64,000 nucleotides of DNA from Peterkaempfera bronchialis (GTDB lineage: Bacteria; Actinomycetota; Actinomycetes; Streptomycetales; Streptomycetaceae): positions 3,348,001 to 3,412,000 of the forward strand of contig NZ_CP031264.1 of NCBI RefSeq assembly GCF_003258605.2, read 5' to 3'. The translations under genes and the position numbers were made by a program. The notes under the pieces were generated by a model. The model saw only the letters and a program-made list of their open reading frames with translations, did no database searches and was not told where the DNA came from. Shown piece by piece: positions 50,708 to 60,443 of this stretch. The stretch's first letter is position 1; each line of letters opens with the position of its first letter.

Positions 50708-52006
50708 ATGTCGACCGCCGGAACGGTCTTCTTCGACCGCAGCCACACCGACGACCTGATCACCTACCTGTCCGCCAGCCCCTCGCCGTACCACGCGGTG
50801 GCCTCCGCCGCCGAGCGGCTGGAGAAGGCCGGTTTCCGGCAGGTGGCGGAGACGGAGGCGTGGGACGGCCGGTCCGGCGGCCGGTTCGTGGTGCGCGGCG
50901 GCGCGCTCATCGCCTGGTACGTACCCGAGGGCGCGGGCCCGGAGACCCCCTTCCGGGTGGTCGGCGCCCACACCGACTCCCCCAACCTGCGGGTCAAACC
51001 GGCCCCCGACACGGGCGCCGAGGGGTGGCGCCAGATCGCCGTGGAGATCTACGGCGGGGTGCCGCTCAACACCTGGCTCGACCGCGACCTCGGGCTCTCC
51101 GGCCGGCTGGCGCTGCGCGACGGCTCCACCGTGCTGGTCCGGCTGGACGAGGCGCTGCTGCGGGTGCCGCAGCTCGCCATCCACCTGGACCGCCAGGTCA
51201 ACGACGGCATGAAGCTGGACCGGCAGCGCCACCTCACCCCGGTCTGGGGCATCGGCCCGGTCGACGAGGGGTCCCTGATCGAGTACGTGGCCGACCGTGC
51301 CGAGGTCGCCGCCGCCGAGGTCACCGGGTGGGACCTGATGGTGCACGATGTGCAGCCGCCCTCCTACCTGGGCCGGGACCGGGAGCTGCTGGCCGCGCCC
51401 CGGCTGGACAACCTGCTCTCGGTGCACGCGGGCACCGCCGCGCTGGCGGCGGTGGCCTCGGCCGGGGGCGGCGGCTCAGCCATCCCGGTACTGGCCGCCT
51501 TCGACCACGAGGAGACCGGCAGCGAGTCGGACACCGGTGCGCAGGGGCCGCTGCTGGGCAACGTCCTGGAGCGGTCGGTGTTCGCCCGGGGCGGCTCCAT
51601 GGAGGACCGGGCCCGGGCCCTGGCCGGCACCGTCTGCCTCTCCGCCGACATGGGCCACGCCGTACACCCCAACTACGGCGAGCGGCACGAGCCGGGCCAC
51701 CACCCGATGCCCAACGGCGGCCCGATCCTCAAGGTCAACGTCAACCAGCGGTACTCCACCGACGGCGTCGGCCGGGCGGTCTTCGCCGCCGCCTGCGAGC
51801 GGGCGGGCGTGCCCTGGCAGACCTTTGTCTCCAACAACGCCATGCCCTGCGGCACCACCATCGGCCCGATCACCGCCGCCCGTCTGGGCATCACCACCGT
51901 GGACTGCGGCGTCGCCGCGCTCTCCATGCACTCCTCGCGCGAACTGTGCGGCGCCGACGACCCGTTCCTGCTGGCGTCCGCGCTGAAGGGGTTCCTGGAG
52001 GGCTGA
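50708..52006 (+). CDS. M18 family aminopeptidase
   Basis: A 432-residue metallo-aminopeptidase starting at ATG 50708. Zinc ligands appear in AHTDSPN (residue ~92), DHEETGSES (~265) and SADMGHAVHPN (~310), with the final His in SMHSSRE near 405. M18 enzymes form large dodecameric cytoplasmic complexes removing acidic or neutral N-terminal residues. All metal sites are intact. Single gene, followed by a perfect 15-bp terminator hairpin. Confidence 0.93.
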   Translation: MSTAGTVFFDRSHTDDLITYLSASPSPYHAVASAAERLEKAGFRQVAETEAWDGRSGGRFVVRGGALIAWYVPEGAGPETPFRVVGAHTDSPNLRVKPAPDTGAEGWRQIAVEIYGGVPLNTWLDRDLGLSGRLALRDGSTVLVRLDEALLRVPQLAIHLDRQVNDGMKLDRQRHLTPVWGIGPVDEGSLIEYVADRAEVAAAEVTGWDLMVHDVQPPSYLGRDRELLAAPRLDNLLSVHAGTAALAAVASAGGGGSAIPVLAAFDHEETGSESDTGAQGPLLGNVLERSVFARGGSMEDRARALAGTVCLSADMGHAVHPNYGERHEPGHHPMPNGGPILKVNVNQRYSTDGVGRAVFAAACERAGVPWQTFVSNNAMPCGTTIGPITAARLGITTVDCGVAALSMHSSRELCGADDPFLLASALKGFLEG

Positions 52007-52022
52007 CCGGGCGTCTGCCGAC

Positions 52023-52056
52023 GGGCGGGGTGCGGGCGTTGGCCCGCACCCCGCCC
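52023..52056 (+). terminator. terminator hairpin after the M18 aminopeptidase gene
   Basis: GGGCGGGGTGCGGGC (52023-52037) pairs perfectly with 52042-52056 over a 4-nt loop. Confidence 0.85.
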
Positions 52057-52065
52057 ATCGCGTCT

Positions 52066-52119
52066 CGCGCCGTCGCGTGTCGCGCCGTCGTGTCGCGCCG
52101 TCATGTCGCGCCGTCGCGT
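52066..52119. repeat. short tandem repeat, four ~13-bp units
   Basis: CGCGCCGTCGCGTGT (52066-52080) is followed by three 13-bp variants of CGCGCCGTC-N-TGT/CGT at 52081-52093, 52094-52106 and 52107-52119. The repeat is noncoding, between a terminator and the next gene, and probably arose by slippage. Confidence 0.7.
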
Positions 52120-52255
52120 CCCGGGCCCGGGGCGGCATGGAGCCCCCGCCGCCGGGTAGCCGCCCACCAACGGCCCGCTACCACAGGGCAGCCCCGGCCG
52201 CCGCCCGGCCGACACGCCCGGCGGCGCCACTCAACCCCCTTGGGAGGAACCCCTC

Positions 52256-52498
52256 ATGGGCCTCGGTGGATGCGTGATCCTGATCGCCCTCGGCGCCATC
52301 CTCACCTTTGCGACCGACTGGCATGTCAACGGTGTCAACCTCGACATCGTCGGCGTGATCCTGATCGTGGTCGGCCTGCTCGGCCTGATCACCTTCAGCA
52401 GCGTCCTGCGGCGCCCCCGGCGGGGCTTCGGCCCGGGGATCGGGGCCGACGAGGTCGTCGAGGAGCGCCACCACTACTACGACGACCCCCGGCTCTGA
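52256..52498 (+). CDS. small membrane protein (DUF6458-like)
   Basis: An 80-residue protein behind GGGAGGAA, starting at ATG 52256. Two hydrophobic segments (residues ~3-20 and ~30-48) are followed by a basic turn (LRRPRR) and an acidic/His C-terminal tail (VEERHHYYDD). This is the common actinomycete two-TM hypothetical family. Role unknown; the tail probably faces the cytoplasm by the positive-inside rule. Confidence 0.75.
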   Translation: MGLGGCVILIALGAILTFATDWHVNGVNLDIVGVILIVVGLLGLITFSSVLRRPRRGFGPGIGADEVVEERHHYYDDPRL

Positions 52499-52581
52499 GC
52501 CTCGGCTCGTGCTCTCGGCCGCCCGGTCCGGTACACAACCTCACTGGCCGGGCGCGGCGCCCCGAGCCGGAGCGTCAGGGC

Positions 52582-52637
52582 GCCGCCCGGTCCGCCGCCG
52601 CCCGGTCCGCTGCCGCCCGGTCCGCCGCCGCCCGCCC
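52582..52637. repeat. 15-bp tandem repeat, 3.7 copies
   Basis: GCCGCCCGGTCCGCC at 52582-52596 repeats at 52597-52611 and 52612-52626, with a partial copy to 52637. It lies just past the 3' end of the converging thioredoxin/NHL gene; a slippage-type repeat. Confidence 0.7.
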
Positions 52638-52684
52638 AGGTCGCACGCAGGCACGCCGGTGGTCGGCCGGGACGGCCGCGACCT

Positions 52685-54553
52685 TCAGGCGTCCGCCGCC
52701 GGGTCGTCCATACCCGCGAGGACCAGCGGCAGGCGGGCGGCACCGCCCGGGACCAGCCGGACCGGGACGCCCCAGTCCTGCTGGTGCACATGGCAGGCGG
52801 GGTACTCGACGGCCGGGTCGTCATCGCAGGAGGCGGCCATGGCGGAGACATGCAGAACGCCCTCGGTCGGGCCGTCGGCCGCCAGCACGACCTCCCGGGA
52901 GAGCGCGCTGTCCGCGCCCTCACCGGAGGCGAGCAGCTCCGGCGGAGTGGCGCTGACCAGCAGCCGGGTGGAGGGGCCGTAGCGCTCGTCCAGCTTCTGG
53001 CCCGCCGGGGCGGAGAAGACCACATCGATCCGGAAGGGGCCGGGTGCCACCTCGGTGGCGGGGCGCTGGGTGCGGTGCGCGGTGCCCTCCACCCGGACCG
53101 CCTCCTCGGGGAGGCGCAGCCGGGTGAGCCGGTGCCGGGCGGACTCCACCACCACGATGTCGTCGCCGACGAGCACCGCGCCGGAGGGTTCGCGCAGGTC
53201 GGTGGCGAGGGTGGTGACCTCTCCGGCGGCGACCTCCCCGGTCGGCGGGGCGTAGCGGCGCAGTGCGTGGTTGTAGGTGTCGCTGACCGCGACCGAGCCG
53301 TCGGGGAGGACGGTGACGCCCAGCGGGTGCTGGAGCAGTGCCTGGTCGGCGGGGCCGTCGCGGTGGCCGAAGTCGAAGAGGCCGGTGCCGACGGCGGTGT
53401 GCACGGTGAGGTCGGCGGCGTCGATCCAGCGCAGCGCGGAGGTCTCGGAGTCGGCCACCCAGAGTCGGCTGCCGTCGGCGGCGGCGGCGAGCCCGGAGGG
53501 CTGGGCGAACCACGCCTCGGCGGCGGGGCCGTCGACCAGGCCCTCGTTGGTGGTGCCGGCGGCGACCTCGACGGTGCCGGTGGCCGGGTCGTACGCCCAG
53601 AGCTGGTGCACTCCGGCCATGGCGATCCAGACGCGGTCGGCGAACCAGGCGACGTCCCACGGGGAGGAGAGGTCGACCTCGCGGGCCGGGCCGGAGACGG
53701 CGGAGCCCTGCCACCACTGGCGGCCGGTGCCGGCCAGGGTGGTCACCTCGCCGTCGGCGAGGCGGACGCCGCGCAGCGCGTGGTTGACGGTGTCGGCGAC
53801 GACCAGGTCGCAGCCGAGTGCGGCGGCGGTGTCCGGCGGGAGCAGCGCCAGACCCTGCGGTTCGCTGAACCGGGCCTGGTCGGCGGGGCCGTCCAGCAGG
53901 CCGCGTCGGCCGTCGCCGATGCGGCGCCGTACGGTCTCGCCGTCGTCGGCCAGCTCCACCAGGGAGTGGTGTCCGGAGTCGGCGACCAGGTAGCCGCCGT
54001 CCGGCAGCCGTACGGCCTTGCCGGGGAAGGCGAGCGCACCGGCCTCGGGCTCCGGCGGCACATAGGGGCTGTCGCCCCGGTGCAGGGTGCCCTTGGCGGC
54101 GTGTTCGGCCTCCAACTCCTCGACCAGCTTCTCGATGGCGTGGGCGTGTCCCTCGCCGGCGTGCTGGGCGACGACATAGCCCTCCGGGTCGATCACCACC
54201 AGGGTGGGCCAGGCGCGCACCGCGTACTGCTTCCAGGTGGCCAGTTCGGGGTCGTCCAGCACGGGGTGGTGCACCTCGTAGCGGGCGACGGCGTCGACCA
54301 CGGCCTGGTGGTCGGCCTCGTGGACGAACTTGGGCGAGTGCACGCCGACGATCACCACGGTGTCGCGGTGGCGCTCCTCCAGTTCCCGCAGTTCATCGAG
54401 GACATGCAGGCAGTTGATGCAGCAGAACGTCCAGAAGTCCGCGATGACGATCTTGCCGCGGAGGTCCGCGAGGGTGAGGTCCTTGCCGCCGGTGTTCAGC
54501 CAGCCGCCTGCGCCGACCAGCTCGGGGGCGCGTACACGTGCACGAGAAGCCAT
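52685..54553 (-). CDS. thioredoxin-like/NHL-repeat protein
   Basis: A 622-residue protein from ATG 54553. The first ~170 residues are a TlpA-type thioredoxin fold with the active site CCINC near residue 47; the rest is an NHL six-bladed propeller with recurring [20 protein letters not shown] and [10 protein letters not shown] blades, then a small C-terminal domain. No signal peptide is evident, so it appears cytoplasmic. The family resembles eukaryotic NHLRC2; a thiol-redox role is inferred and the substrate is unknown. Confidence 0.8.
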   Translation of the reverse strand: MASRARVRAPELVGAGGWLNTGGKDLTLADLRGKIVIADFWTFCCINCLHVLDELRELEERHRDTVVIVGVHSPKFVHEADHQAVVDAVARYEVHHPVLDDPELATWKQYAVRAWPTLVVIDPEGYVVAQHAGEGHAHAIEKLVEELEAEHAAKGTLHRGDSPYVPPEPEAGALAFPGKAVRLPDGGYLVADSGHHSLVELADDGETVRRRIGDGRRGLLDGPADQARFSEPQGLALLPPDTAAALGCDLVVADTVNHALRGVRLADGEVTTLAGTGRQWWQGSAVSGPAREVDLSSPWDVAWFADRVWIAMAGVHQLWAYDPATGTVEVAAGTTNEGLVDGPAAEAWFAQPSGLAAAADGSRLWVADSETSALRWIDAADLTVHTAVGTGLFDFGHRDGPADQALLQHPLGVTVLPDGSVAVSDTYNHALRRYAPPTGEVAAGEVTTLATDLREPSGAVLVGDDIVVVESARHRLTRLRLPEEAVRVEGTAHRTQRPATEVAPGPFRIDVVFSAPAGQKLDERYGPSTRLLVSATPPELLASGEGADSALSREVVLAADGPTEGVLHVSAMAASCDDDPAVEYPACHVHQQDWGVPVRLVPGGAARLPLVLAGMDDPAADA

Positions 54554-54680
54554 ACCCCCATCAAACCCCACCGGCCCCGTCCGCATTCCGGGACGGGGGC
54601 GGTGGAGGTGCGGCAACGTCCGTACCGGGGTGGGGCGAGTGGTCCGGGGGCTCAGGCCCGGCATCGGTACCCTGGAGCGC

Positions 54681-56102
54681 ATGTCTACTGCCCCGGTTCG
54701 CGTTCGTTTCGCCCCGTCCCCGACCGGCATGTTCCATGTCGGTGGTGCACGGTCCGCTCTCTACAACTGGGCGGTGGCGCGACAGTCCGGTGGCACGTTC
54801 GTCCTGCGCATCGAGGACACCGACGCGGCCCGGAACAAGCCTGAGTGGACCGACGGCATCATCAGCGCGCTTGCGGCGATCGGTATCCACGGCGAGGACC
54901 CGGCCTTCGAGGGACCGTACTTCCAGTCGCACAACGCCGACCGGCACCGGGAAGCGGCGCAGCAGCTCTTCGCGGCCGGCCGGGCGTACTACTGCGACTG
55001 CACCCGGGAGCAGCTGAAGGAGCGCACCGGGTCGGAGCAGCTCGGGTACGACGGGTTCTGCCGGGACCGGGGGCTGGCCTTCGAGGAGGGGCGGGCGCTG
55101 CGGTTCCGGACGCCGGACGAGGGCGAGACCGTCGTGGTCGACCTCATTCGCGGGGAGCCGGCGTTCCCGAACAGCGCGATCGAGGACTTTGTGATCGCCC
55201 GGGGGGACGGGTCGCCGGTCTTTCTGATCGCCAACGTGGTGGATGACCTGGATGAGGGCATCACGCAGGTCATCCGTGGTGAGGAGCACCTGTCGAACAC
55301 GCCGAAGCAGCAGTTGCTGTGGGAGGCGCTCGGAGCCAAGCCGCCCGTGTGGGCGCATCTGCCGGTGATTGTGAATGACAAGCGGCAGAAGCTGTCCAAG
55401 CGCCGCGACAAGGTGGCGCTGGAGGACTACCTCGCCGAGGGCTTCCTGCCCGAGGCGATGGTGAACTACCTGATGCTCCTGGGCTGGGGCCCGGGCGACG
55501 ACCGGGAGATCATGCCGTACGAGGAACTGGAGCGGCTCTTCCGGATCGAGGACGTCAACACGGCTCCCGCCTTCTTCGACGTGAAGAAGCTGACGGCGTT
55601 CAACGGCGAGTACATCCGCGCGCTCTCGCCGGAGCAGTTCGCCGCCGCCTGCGCGCCGTGGCTCGTCGCCCCGTATGCGCCGTGGGCCCCGGAGGCGTTC
55701 GACAAGGACGTCTTCGAGGTGGCGGCCCCGCTGGCCCAGACCCGACTGGCGCTGCTGCCGGAGATCACCGGCTACGTGGACTTCCTGTTCCTCTACGAGC
55801 CGGTCGAGGACGAGGCGTCGTGGAACAAGGCGATGAAGGCAGGCGCCGCCGACATCCTCTCCAACGCCCGTGCTGAGCTGGCCGCCGTCGCGGACTGGAA
55901 GGCGGACGACCTGAAGGCCGTGCTTCTCGCCATCGGTGAGAAGCACGGGCTGAAGCTGGGCAAGGCCCAGGCGCCCATCCGGGTCGCGGTCACCGGCCGG
56001 ACAATCGGACTCCCTCTGTTCGAGTCCATGGAACTGCTCGGCCGCAACCGCGTGCTGGCCCGCCTGGACGCGGCAGCCAAGAAGCTGGCCGCGCAGGCGT
56101 AG
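54681..56102 (+). CDS. gltX: glutamyl-tRNA synthetase (divergent copy)
   Basis: A 473-residue class I aminoacyl-tRNA synthetase. The HIGH-type motif is FHVGGAR near residue 17, the KMSKS-type loop KLSKRRDK near residue 240, and the C-terminal all-helical anticodon-binding domain is complete. It charges tRNA-Glu. The sequence differs from the usual Streptomyces housekeeping GltX as I remember it (start region and acceptor domain), so it may be a second copy. It faces the leftward RiPP-like cluster tail to tail (7-bp gap), so a role in supplying Glu-tRNA to that cluster is possible but unproven. Confidence 0.88.
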   Translation: MSTAPVRVRFAPSPTGMFHVGGARSALYNWAVARQSGGTFVLRIEDTDAARNKPEWTDGIISALAAIGIHGEDPAFEGPYFQSHNADRHREAAQQLFAAGRAYYCDCTREQLKERTGSEQLGYDGFCRDRGLAFEEGRALRFRTPDEGETVVVDLIRGEPAFPNSAIEDFVIARGDGSPVFLIANVVDDLDEGITQVIRGEEHLSNTPKQQLLWEALGAKPPVWAHLPVIVNDKRQKLSKRRDKVALEDYLAEGFLPEAMVNYLMLLGWGPGDDREIMPYEELERLFRIEDVNTAPAFFDVKKLTAFNGEYIRALSPEQFAAACAPWLVAPYAPWAPEAFDKDVFEVAAPLAQTRLALLPEITGYVDFLFLYEPVEDEASWNKAMKAGAADILSNARAELAAVADWKADDLKAVLLAIGEKHGLKLGKAQAPIRVAVTGRTIGLPLFESMELLGRNRVLARLDAAAKKLAAQA

Positions 56103-56109
56103 CCGCTGC

Positions 56110-57096
56110 TCAGGCGACCTTCGCGAGAAGGGCGCCCCAGGCGTTGCCGAAGTGGTCCAGGTCGAACCGGGCCAGGGCTTCGTACGCCGCCTCGGCCTCG
56201 GTGTGGCCTGCCGCCGCGCGTTCCTGGACCTGTGCCGGAAGACGGCGGAGGTCCGGGGCCGGCTGTCCGGTCAGTGCGGCGAGGTCACCCAGGCCGGCCA
56301 CCGGGCGGATCAGGCAGGGTAGGCCGAGCAGCAGGGCCTCGGCCGCACAGCGGCTCCATCCTTCCCGCATCCGGGGGAGGAAGACGCCGACGTCACAGGC
56401 GCGCAGCAGACGCAGATACCGCTCCCGCTCGACGTCGTAGTGCGCACTGTCGAGGCCGATGGTGTTGCTGCCGCTGGTGATCACCCGCAGCCCGGGGGCG
56501 CCGGACAGGGCTGCCGAGACCTCCTCGGTCCCCTTCCAGTGCACAGCCTTGCCCGCGTAGACGCCGATCACGTCAGGAGTCAGGCCGAACTCGGCGCGGC
56601 ACTCGGCCCGGTCGTAGCCGCGTGCCTGCTCGATCTCGGTCATGTCGAAGGCGTTGTAGATCACCCGTACGCTGCGAACGCCCCGGGCGCGGAGCTGGTC
56701 GGCCCAGTACGGGGCAACGCACACGACGGCGGCGCACTCTGGCAGCACGCGGAACAGCCGCTCCCAGAGCATGGCCTCGACGGGGGCGGAGTCATGTTGG
56801 AGCGGCTCGTAGTGGTGCAGGAGGAACACCGTGCGGGCGCGCATCTCGGGCGTGAACAGCAGCAGGCTCAGGTCGTCCCATACGAACGTGCCGGTGCTGC
56901 CCTGCAGGGCCCGTATGGAGGGGGCCAGGCGGGCGAGGTGGCGGAGCTTGCGCCAGCGGCGGACTCGGTAAGTCCGCTTGTGGTCCGGGACGGTGCGCCA
57001 TTCCACGTCGTCGGCCGTCACCTCGTGGAGCATCCGTAGGTAGACCCGGCCGCCGGTCCGGCCGACCGGCTCCATCGAGTAGACGACCCGTTTCAC
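56110..57096 (-). CDS. glycosyltransferase (GT4-like)
   Basis: A 328-residue GT-B type enzyme starting at ATG 57096, overlapping the HD gene stop (ATGA). The C-terminal half has VGVYAGKAVHWKG and the donor-site EGWSRCAAEALLLGLP (E-x7-E pattern). No signal peptide or membrane segment. It is the last gene of the leftward cluster, so glycosylation of the cluster product or an intermediate is the natural inference. The N-terminal acceptor domain is unusual (MKRVVYSMEPVGRTGG). Confidence 0.75.
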   Translation of the reverse strand: MKRVVYSMEPVGRTGGRVYLRMLHEVTADDVEWRTVPDHKRTYRVRRWRKLRHLARLAPSIRALQGSTGTFVWDDLSLLLFTPEMRARTVFLLHHYEPLQHDSAPVEAMLWERLFRVLPECAAVVCVAPYWADQLRARGVRSVRVIYNAFDMTEIEQARGYDRAECRAEFGLTPDVIGVYAGKAVHWKGTEEVSAALSGAPGLRVITSGSNTIGLDSAHYDVERERYLRLLRACDVGVFLPRMREGWSRCAAEALLLGLPCLIRPVAGLGDLAALTGQPAPDLRRLPAQVQERAAAGHTEAEAAYEALARFDLDHFGNAWGALLAKVA

Positions 57097-57716
57097 GGAC
57101 GTACCTCCTGTATGTGGTGGGCGTACTCGGCGTGCAGTCGCGCGTGCATGGCTTCCAGATGGGGGCCGAGGTTGCGGGCGGCGTCGGCGAGGGGGAGGTG
57201 GAAATCGCCCAGGGTCCGGAGGAACCGTCGGCGCCGGTCGAGGTTCGAGGACGCGGTGAGGTCGCGCAGGTTGTGCAGGCGGTCGGCGAGCCGGACCAGG
57301 AGGTCCTCGGGCGGGAGCGCGGCCTGCTTCGTGCGCCAGCGGGTCTCGTCGCCGACGGACTTCGTGCGCTGTTCGAGGCGGTGGTCGGCCGTCATGGCAC
57401 GCAGGCGGGCGGTGAACGGGCCGCCGAGGTGGTGGACGAGCAGTGCTCCCGACTCGGGCGCTACCTCCACGGCGTCATGGAGGAGGGCGAGGAGGAGGGT
57501 CTCGGGGCGTCGGACGCCGATCTCCGCTCGCAAGAGCCTTACGACGGCCAGCGGGTGCTCCAGGTATGGGGTGCCCTGGTCGCGGGTGTGGCCGTCGTAG
57601 ACCGTGAGAGCGAGGCCGGCGGCCACGCGGGCGCGGGACTGCTCGTCCGGGCTCCATGCGGCGGCACCGAGCACGGTCAGGACGTGGTCGAGATCGATGA
57701 GGTCCATCCGCCTCAC
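57093..57716 (-). CDS. HD-domain hydrolase (RelA/SpoT HD-like)
   Basis: A 207-residue protein. HPLAVVRLL, LLHDAVEV and RLADRLHNLRD are the metal-binding HD motifs of stand-alone (p)ppGpp hydrolase-type proteins. It probably cleaves a nucleotide or phosphoester. The GTG at 57716 overlaps the carbamoyltransferase stop (GTGA); an internal ATG at 57707 is the alternative. It lies between carbamoyltransferase and glycosyltransferase genes, which suggests a biosynthetic rather than stringent-response role, perhaps hydrolysing a nucleotide intermediate. Confidence 0.75.
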   Translation of the reverse strand: MRRMDLIDLDHVLTVLGAAAWSPDEQSRARVAAGLALTVYDGHTRDQGTPYLEHPLAVVRLLRAEIGVRRPETLLLALLHDAVEVAPESGALLVHHLGGPFTARLRAMTADHRLEQRTKSVGDETRWRTKQAALPPEDLLVRLADRLHNLRDLTASSNLDRRRRFLRTLGDFHLPLADAARNLGPHLEAMHARLHAEYAHHIQEVRP

Positions 57717-59110
57717 CTCGCACGAAGGGACGCGGCACGAGGGCCGGGGACGTGGTCGGCGAGCAGCAGGGTGTCTCCGACGGCGAGGGCGTCGAGGCGC
57801 AGGTCCACCGCCGCTGCCACGGCTTGCTCGGCGGTCCGCAGGATCGGGGCGCCTTTGCGGTTGAGGGATGTGTTCAGCAGCAGTGGCAGTCCGGTGAGGT
57901 CGCGGAACTGCTCAAGGAGGTCTCGCAGGCCCTGGTGGTCGGCGGCGACGGACTGGACGCGGGCGGTGCCGTCGTGGTGGGTGACCGCCGCGATGCGGTC
58001 GGCTCGGCACCGCCGGACGGTGGCGACACGGTTCATGAAGGGGTCGCCCGACGACATGAACCACTCCGTGGCGTGCTCGGTGAGGACGGCCGGTGCGAAC
58101 GGGCGGTACGCGGCTCGCTTCTTGATCGCGTTGAGTCGGTCCCGCGTGGCGGTGTGACCGGGGTGGGCGAGGATCGAGCGATGGCCGAGGGCACGCGGCC
58201 CGAATTCGAGCTGTCCCTGCACCCAGCCGACGATGCGATGCTCGGCGAGCAGTGCCGCCACTGTGGGGGCCAGTCCGCTCCCGAGCTGGGACAAGGCGCG
58301 ATAGCCGGACGGCACCGTTGTCGTCGGCAGCACGCCCGGACCGGGGCCCCAGGCAGCGTCGGTCGGCACCGGTACGCGCTCCTGCCCGAGTTGGTAGTGC
58401 CAGCCGTAGAGCGCGGCGCCCACGGCTGTACCGGCGTCGTGCGGGGCTGGCGCGACGAAGAGGGTGTCGAATCCGCTGTCGGCGGCCAGCCGACCGTTGA
58501 GGTGGAGATCGCCGAAGGCCGCGAGCGCCATCATGCTGCCCTCGGGCTCGTCGCCGGGTGGGATCACCCGCCGGGCGAGGTTCCGGTAGAAGTGCCCGGG
58601 GGAGGAGTGGACGCGCCGGGGCCCCACCGGGCCCGGCACGACGGCCGGCATGCCCTGGTAGAGGCGGTCGATGCGATCAGGCCACAGGTCGTACCCCGTG
58701 ATGCGCTCCCGGCCCGGGCCGAAGTCGGCGCCCAGTGAGGAGCCACCGGCGTCGATGACGAGGCCCCCGGCGCGCTCGTGCCCGGAGAGCAGGTAGCCGG
58801 AGAGCACGTGGGCCGTGTGGTGGGAGAGGAGGCGGAGGCGTTCGCCGAGCGGGGCGGGCAGGAGAGCGGCGAGTTCTTCCCGCTCCTCGGCCAGCCACCA
58901 GCCGGCTGCGGGGTTGGGACGCATGGAGGCGGCCCATACGGCGTCCACGTCCTCCGGCTCGATGCCGGCTGCCTCCAGGCACCACTGGAGCGCGCGGGTC
59001 GGAGCGGTGAGCGTGCCCTTGCGGGTGCTGGGGTGGTTGTGCTTGTCGCCGCTCGCTGCCGCGGCCTGTCTCGAATGTTCTCCCGAGACGGCCGTTGTGG
59101 TCCCGCTGGT
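57713..59110 (-). pseudogene. carbamoyltransferase (NodU/CmcH family), apparently lacking its 5' end
   Basis: About 460 residues with the family's STRKGTLTAPTRALQWCL, LSHHTAHVLSGYL (His-rich ATP/carbamate site) and the C-terminal LEFGPRALGHRSIL and LPLLLNTSLN motifs. NodU enzymes transfer carbamoyl from carbamoyl phosphate to a hydroxyl. Upstream of about residue 10 of the preserved part the usual ~40-residue N-terminal strand pair is absent, and no ATG, GTG or TTG start with a ribosome-binding site is found in frame. The 59111-59268 gap does not supply it in any frame. Either the gene is truncated or it uses an unrecognised start. Confidence 0.65.
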
Positions 59111-59268
59111 CCGGTGACTCCGGCGTTCACCTGCCCTGGCGTCTCGACGCAGCAGTACGAGGAGACGTGACCGTGCAACTCCTGGCCCAGTCGGTTCGCG
59201 GCTATCCGTCGCTCTCCGAGCTGACCGCCTGATCCGGTAGGCGTCGGGCCGCCGGGCGGTCCGGGCGG

Positions 59269-60147
59269 TCAGCCGAGCCGGTGCCGCAGCCAGGCCAGTC
59301 CGTGGGCGCTGAGGATGTCCCACTGCCGACCGGGCTGTTCGGCGCTCCGGAGTGTCCACAGCCCGGCCAGTGTCGCGCCGAAGGCCGTCACCGCCCACGG
59401 GGATGCCTCCCGCCAGAGCGGCAGCCGGGCGGCCCACTGCTCGGCCTCCGCCGGGGTGTGGCCTGCGCCGATCAGCCGGACCACCAGGTAGGCGGTGTCG
59501 ACCCAGGGAGCGCCGGGTGCGGGGAAGGCCCAGTCGATGACACGGGCGGTTCCGCCCGAGATCAGGATGTTGGAGCCGGTCAGGTCGGTGTGCGCGAGCG
59601 TTCTGCCGTCGACCAGGCCCGGCGCTTCCCGCTCTGCCGTGACCAGTGCATCGAGGCGGACTGCCGTCCACGGCCCGAGCCGGTCCGGGTGCCGCTCGCG
59701 AACTGTCTGCCAGTAGTCCTGGCCGGACCAGCGTTCCGCCAGGGTGAAGCCGCGCAGGGGCGGAGCGGGGGTCAGAGCGTCGGCGAGTTGTCCGAGCGTG
59801 CGGGTGATCAGGGGCAGGTCCCCCGACCCCGGTGAGAGGTCGGCGTGGCGGCCGGGGATGTGTTCGAACCCGAGCGCCAGCCAGCCGACGGCCTCGACCG
59901 ACCAGTGCAGCGCGGCGGCGGTGTTCGGCAGCGCAGGGCTGACGGCTGCTTCCCGGCGATGCATCCACGCCCGGGGGTTGTCCGTACGGATGGCCTTGCA
60001 GAACACCGGCCCGGTGGCGGTGTCCAGCGTGGCGGCGTAGTCCGAGACGGTGCCCGCCGTCGGCGGTACGGCCTTGGTCACATGGCCGGTGCGCAGTTGG
60101 ATGCTCGCGCGGAGGTCGGCCGGAAGGTCGTCCCAGGCGTAGGCCAT
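59269..60147 (-). CDS. aminoglycoside phosphotransferase-fold kinase
   Basis: A 292-residue protein from ATG 60147. The catalytic loop HTDLTGSN near residue 182 and the metal-binding VIDWAFP about 15 residues later are those of the APH/choline-kinase fold. ATP-dependent phosphorylation of a small molecule or of a peptide side chain is expected. It lies between the precursor-like gene and the carbamoyltransferase in a RiPP-like cluster, where such kinases may modify Ser/Thr or confer immunity. Substrate unknown. Confidence 0.75.
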   Translation of the reverse strand: MAYAWDDLPADLRASIQLRTGHVTKAVPPTAGTVSDYAATLDTATGPVFCKAIRTDNPRAWMHRREAAVSPALPNTAAALHWSVEAVGWLALGFEHIPGRHADLSPGSGDLPLITRTLGQLADALTPAPPLRGFTLAERWSGQDYWQTVRERHPDRLGPWTAVRLDALVTAEREAPGLVDGRTLAHTDLTGSNILISGGTARVIDWAFPAPGAPWVDTAYLVVRLIGAGHTPAEAEQWAARLPLWREASPWAVTAFGATLAGLWTLRSAEQPGRQWDILSAHGLAWLRHRLG

Positions 60148-60214
60148 GAGTTGCGCCGTCCTTGAGTCGGGCCCGCCCGCTCCGAGCCGGAGGGGGCGGG
60201 CGTGGGCGGTGGGG

Positions 60215-60443
60215 TCAGTTGCTGTTGTGGCAGCCCTGGTGACACTGCGAGCAGTTGCCGCTTCCACTGGTGTCGCTGCCGTCACCGCCGCTGCCTTCGG
60301 AGCAGTTGGCGGGCATGCCCCGCAGCTCGGTGTCCACGGTGTACCCGCCGGCTTCGACAGTCCAACCCCAGTGCCTGACCGAGCTGAGCAAGCGCGTTCG
60401 ACGCGTTGTGGCGGCGCTGGTCATCCTCGCGTTTGTAGCTCAT
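60215..60443 (-). pseudogene. candidate RiPP precursor with leader and Cys/Gly/Ser-rich core in different frames
   Basis: From ATG 60443 the minus strand encodes a charged, helical leader (MSYKREDDQRRHN, then ALAQLGQALGL). Near 60362 one extra base (TTG-G-ACT) puts the rest out of frame; in the other frame it continues TVEAGGYTVDTELRG and ends with a Cys/Gly/Ser-rich tail, five Cys in all (NCSEGSGG ... CSQCHQGCHNSN), before TGA at 60215. Joined, this is a ~75-residue leader plus core typical of RiPP precursors. A frame starting at ATG 60424 also encodes the core in 69 residues with a less leader-like N-terminus. Confidence 0.5.

Noticed and set aside
50476-52956. 826-codon plus-strand frame over the M18 aminopeptidase region
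   Set aside because: It is low-complexity Arg/Pro/Gly, an out-of-frame shadow of the aminopeptidase, DUF6458-like and noncoding repeat DNA.
59167-59232. Plus-strand 21-codon frame with GAGGAG upstream (VTVQLLAQSVRGYPSLSELTA)
   Set aside because: A ribosome-binding site is present, but the spacing to the first GTG is too short, the frame is open without a start upstream, and it faces a converging kinase gene; probably a remnant or chance.
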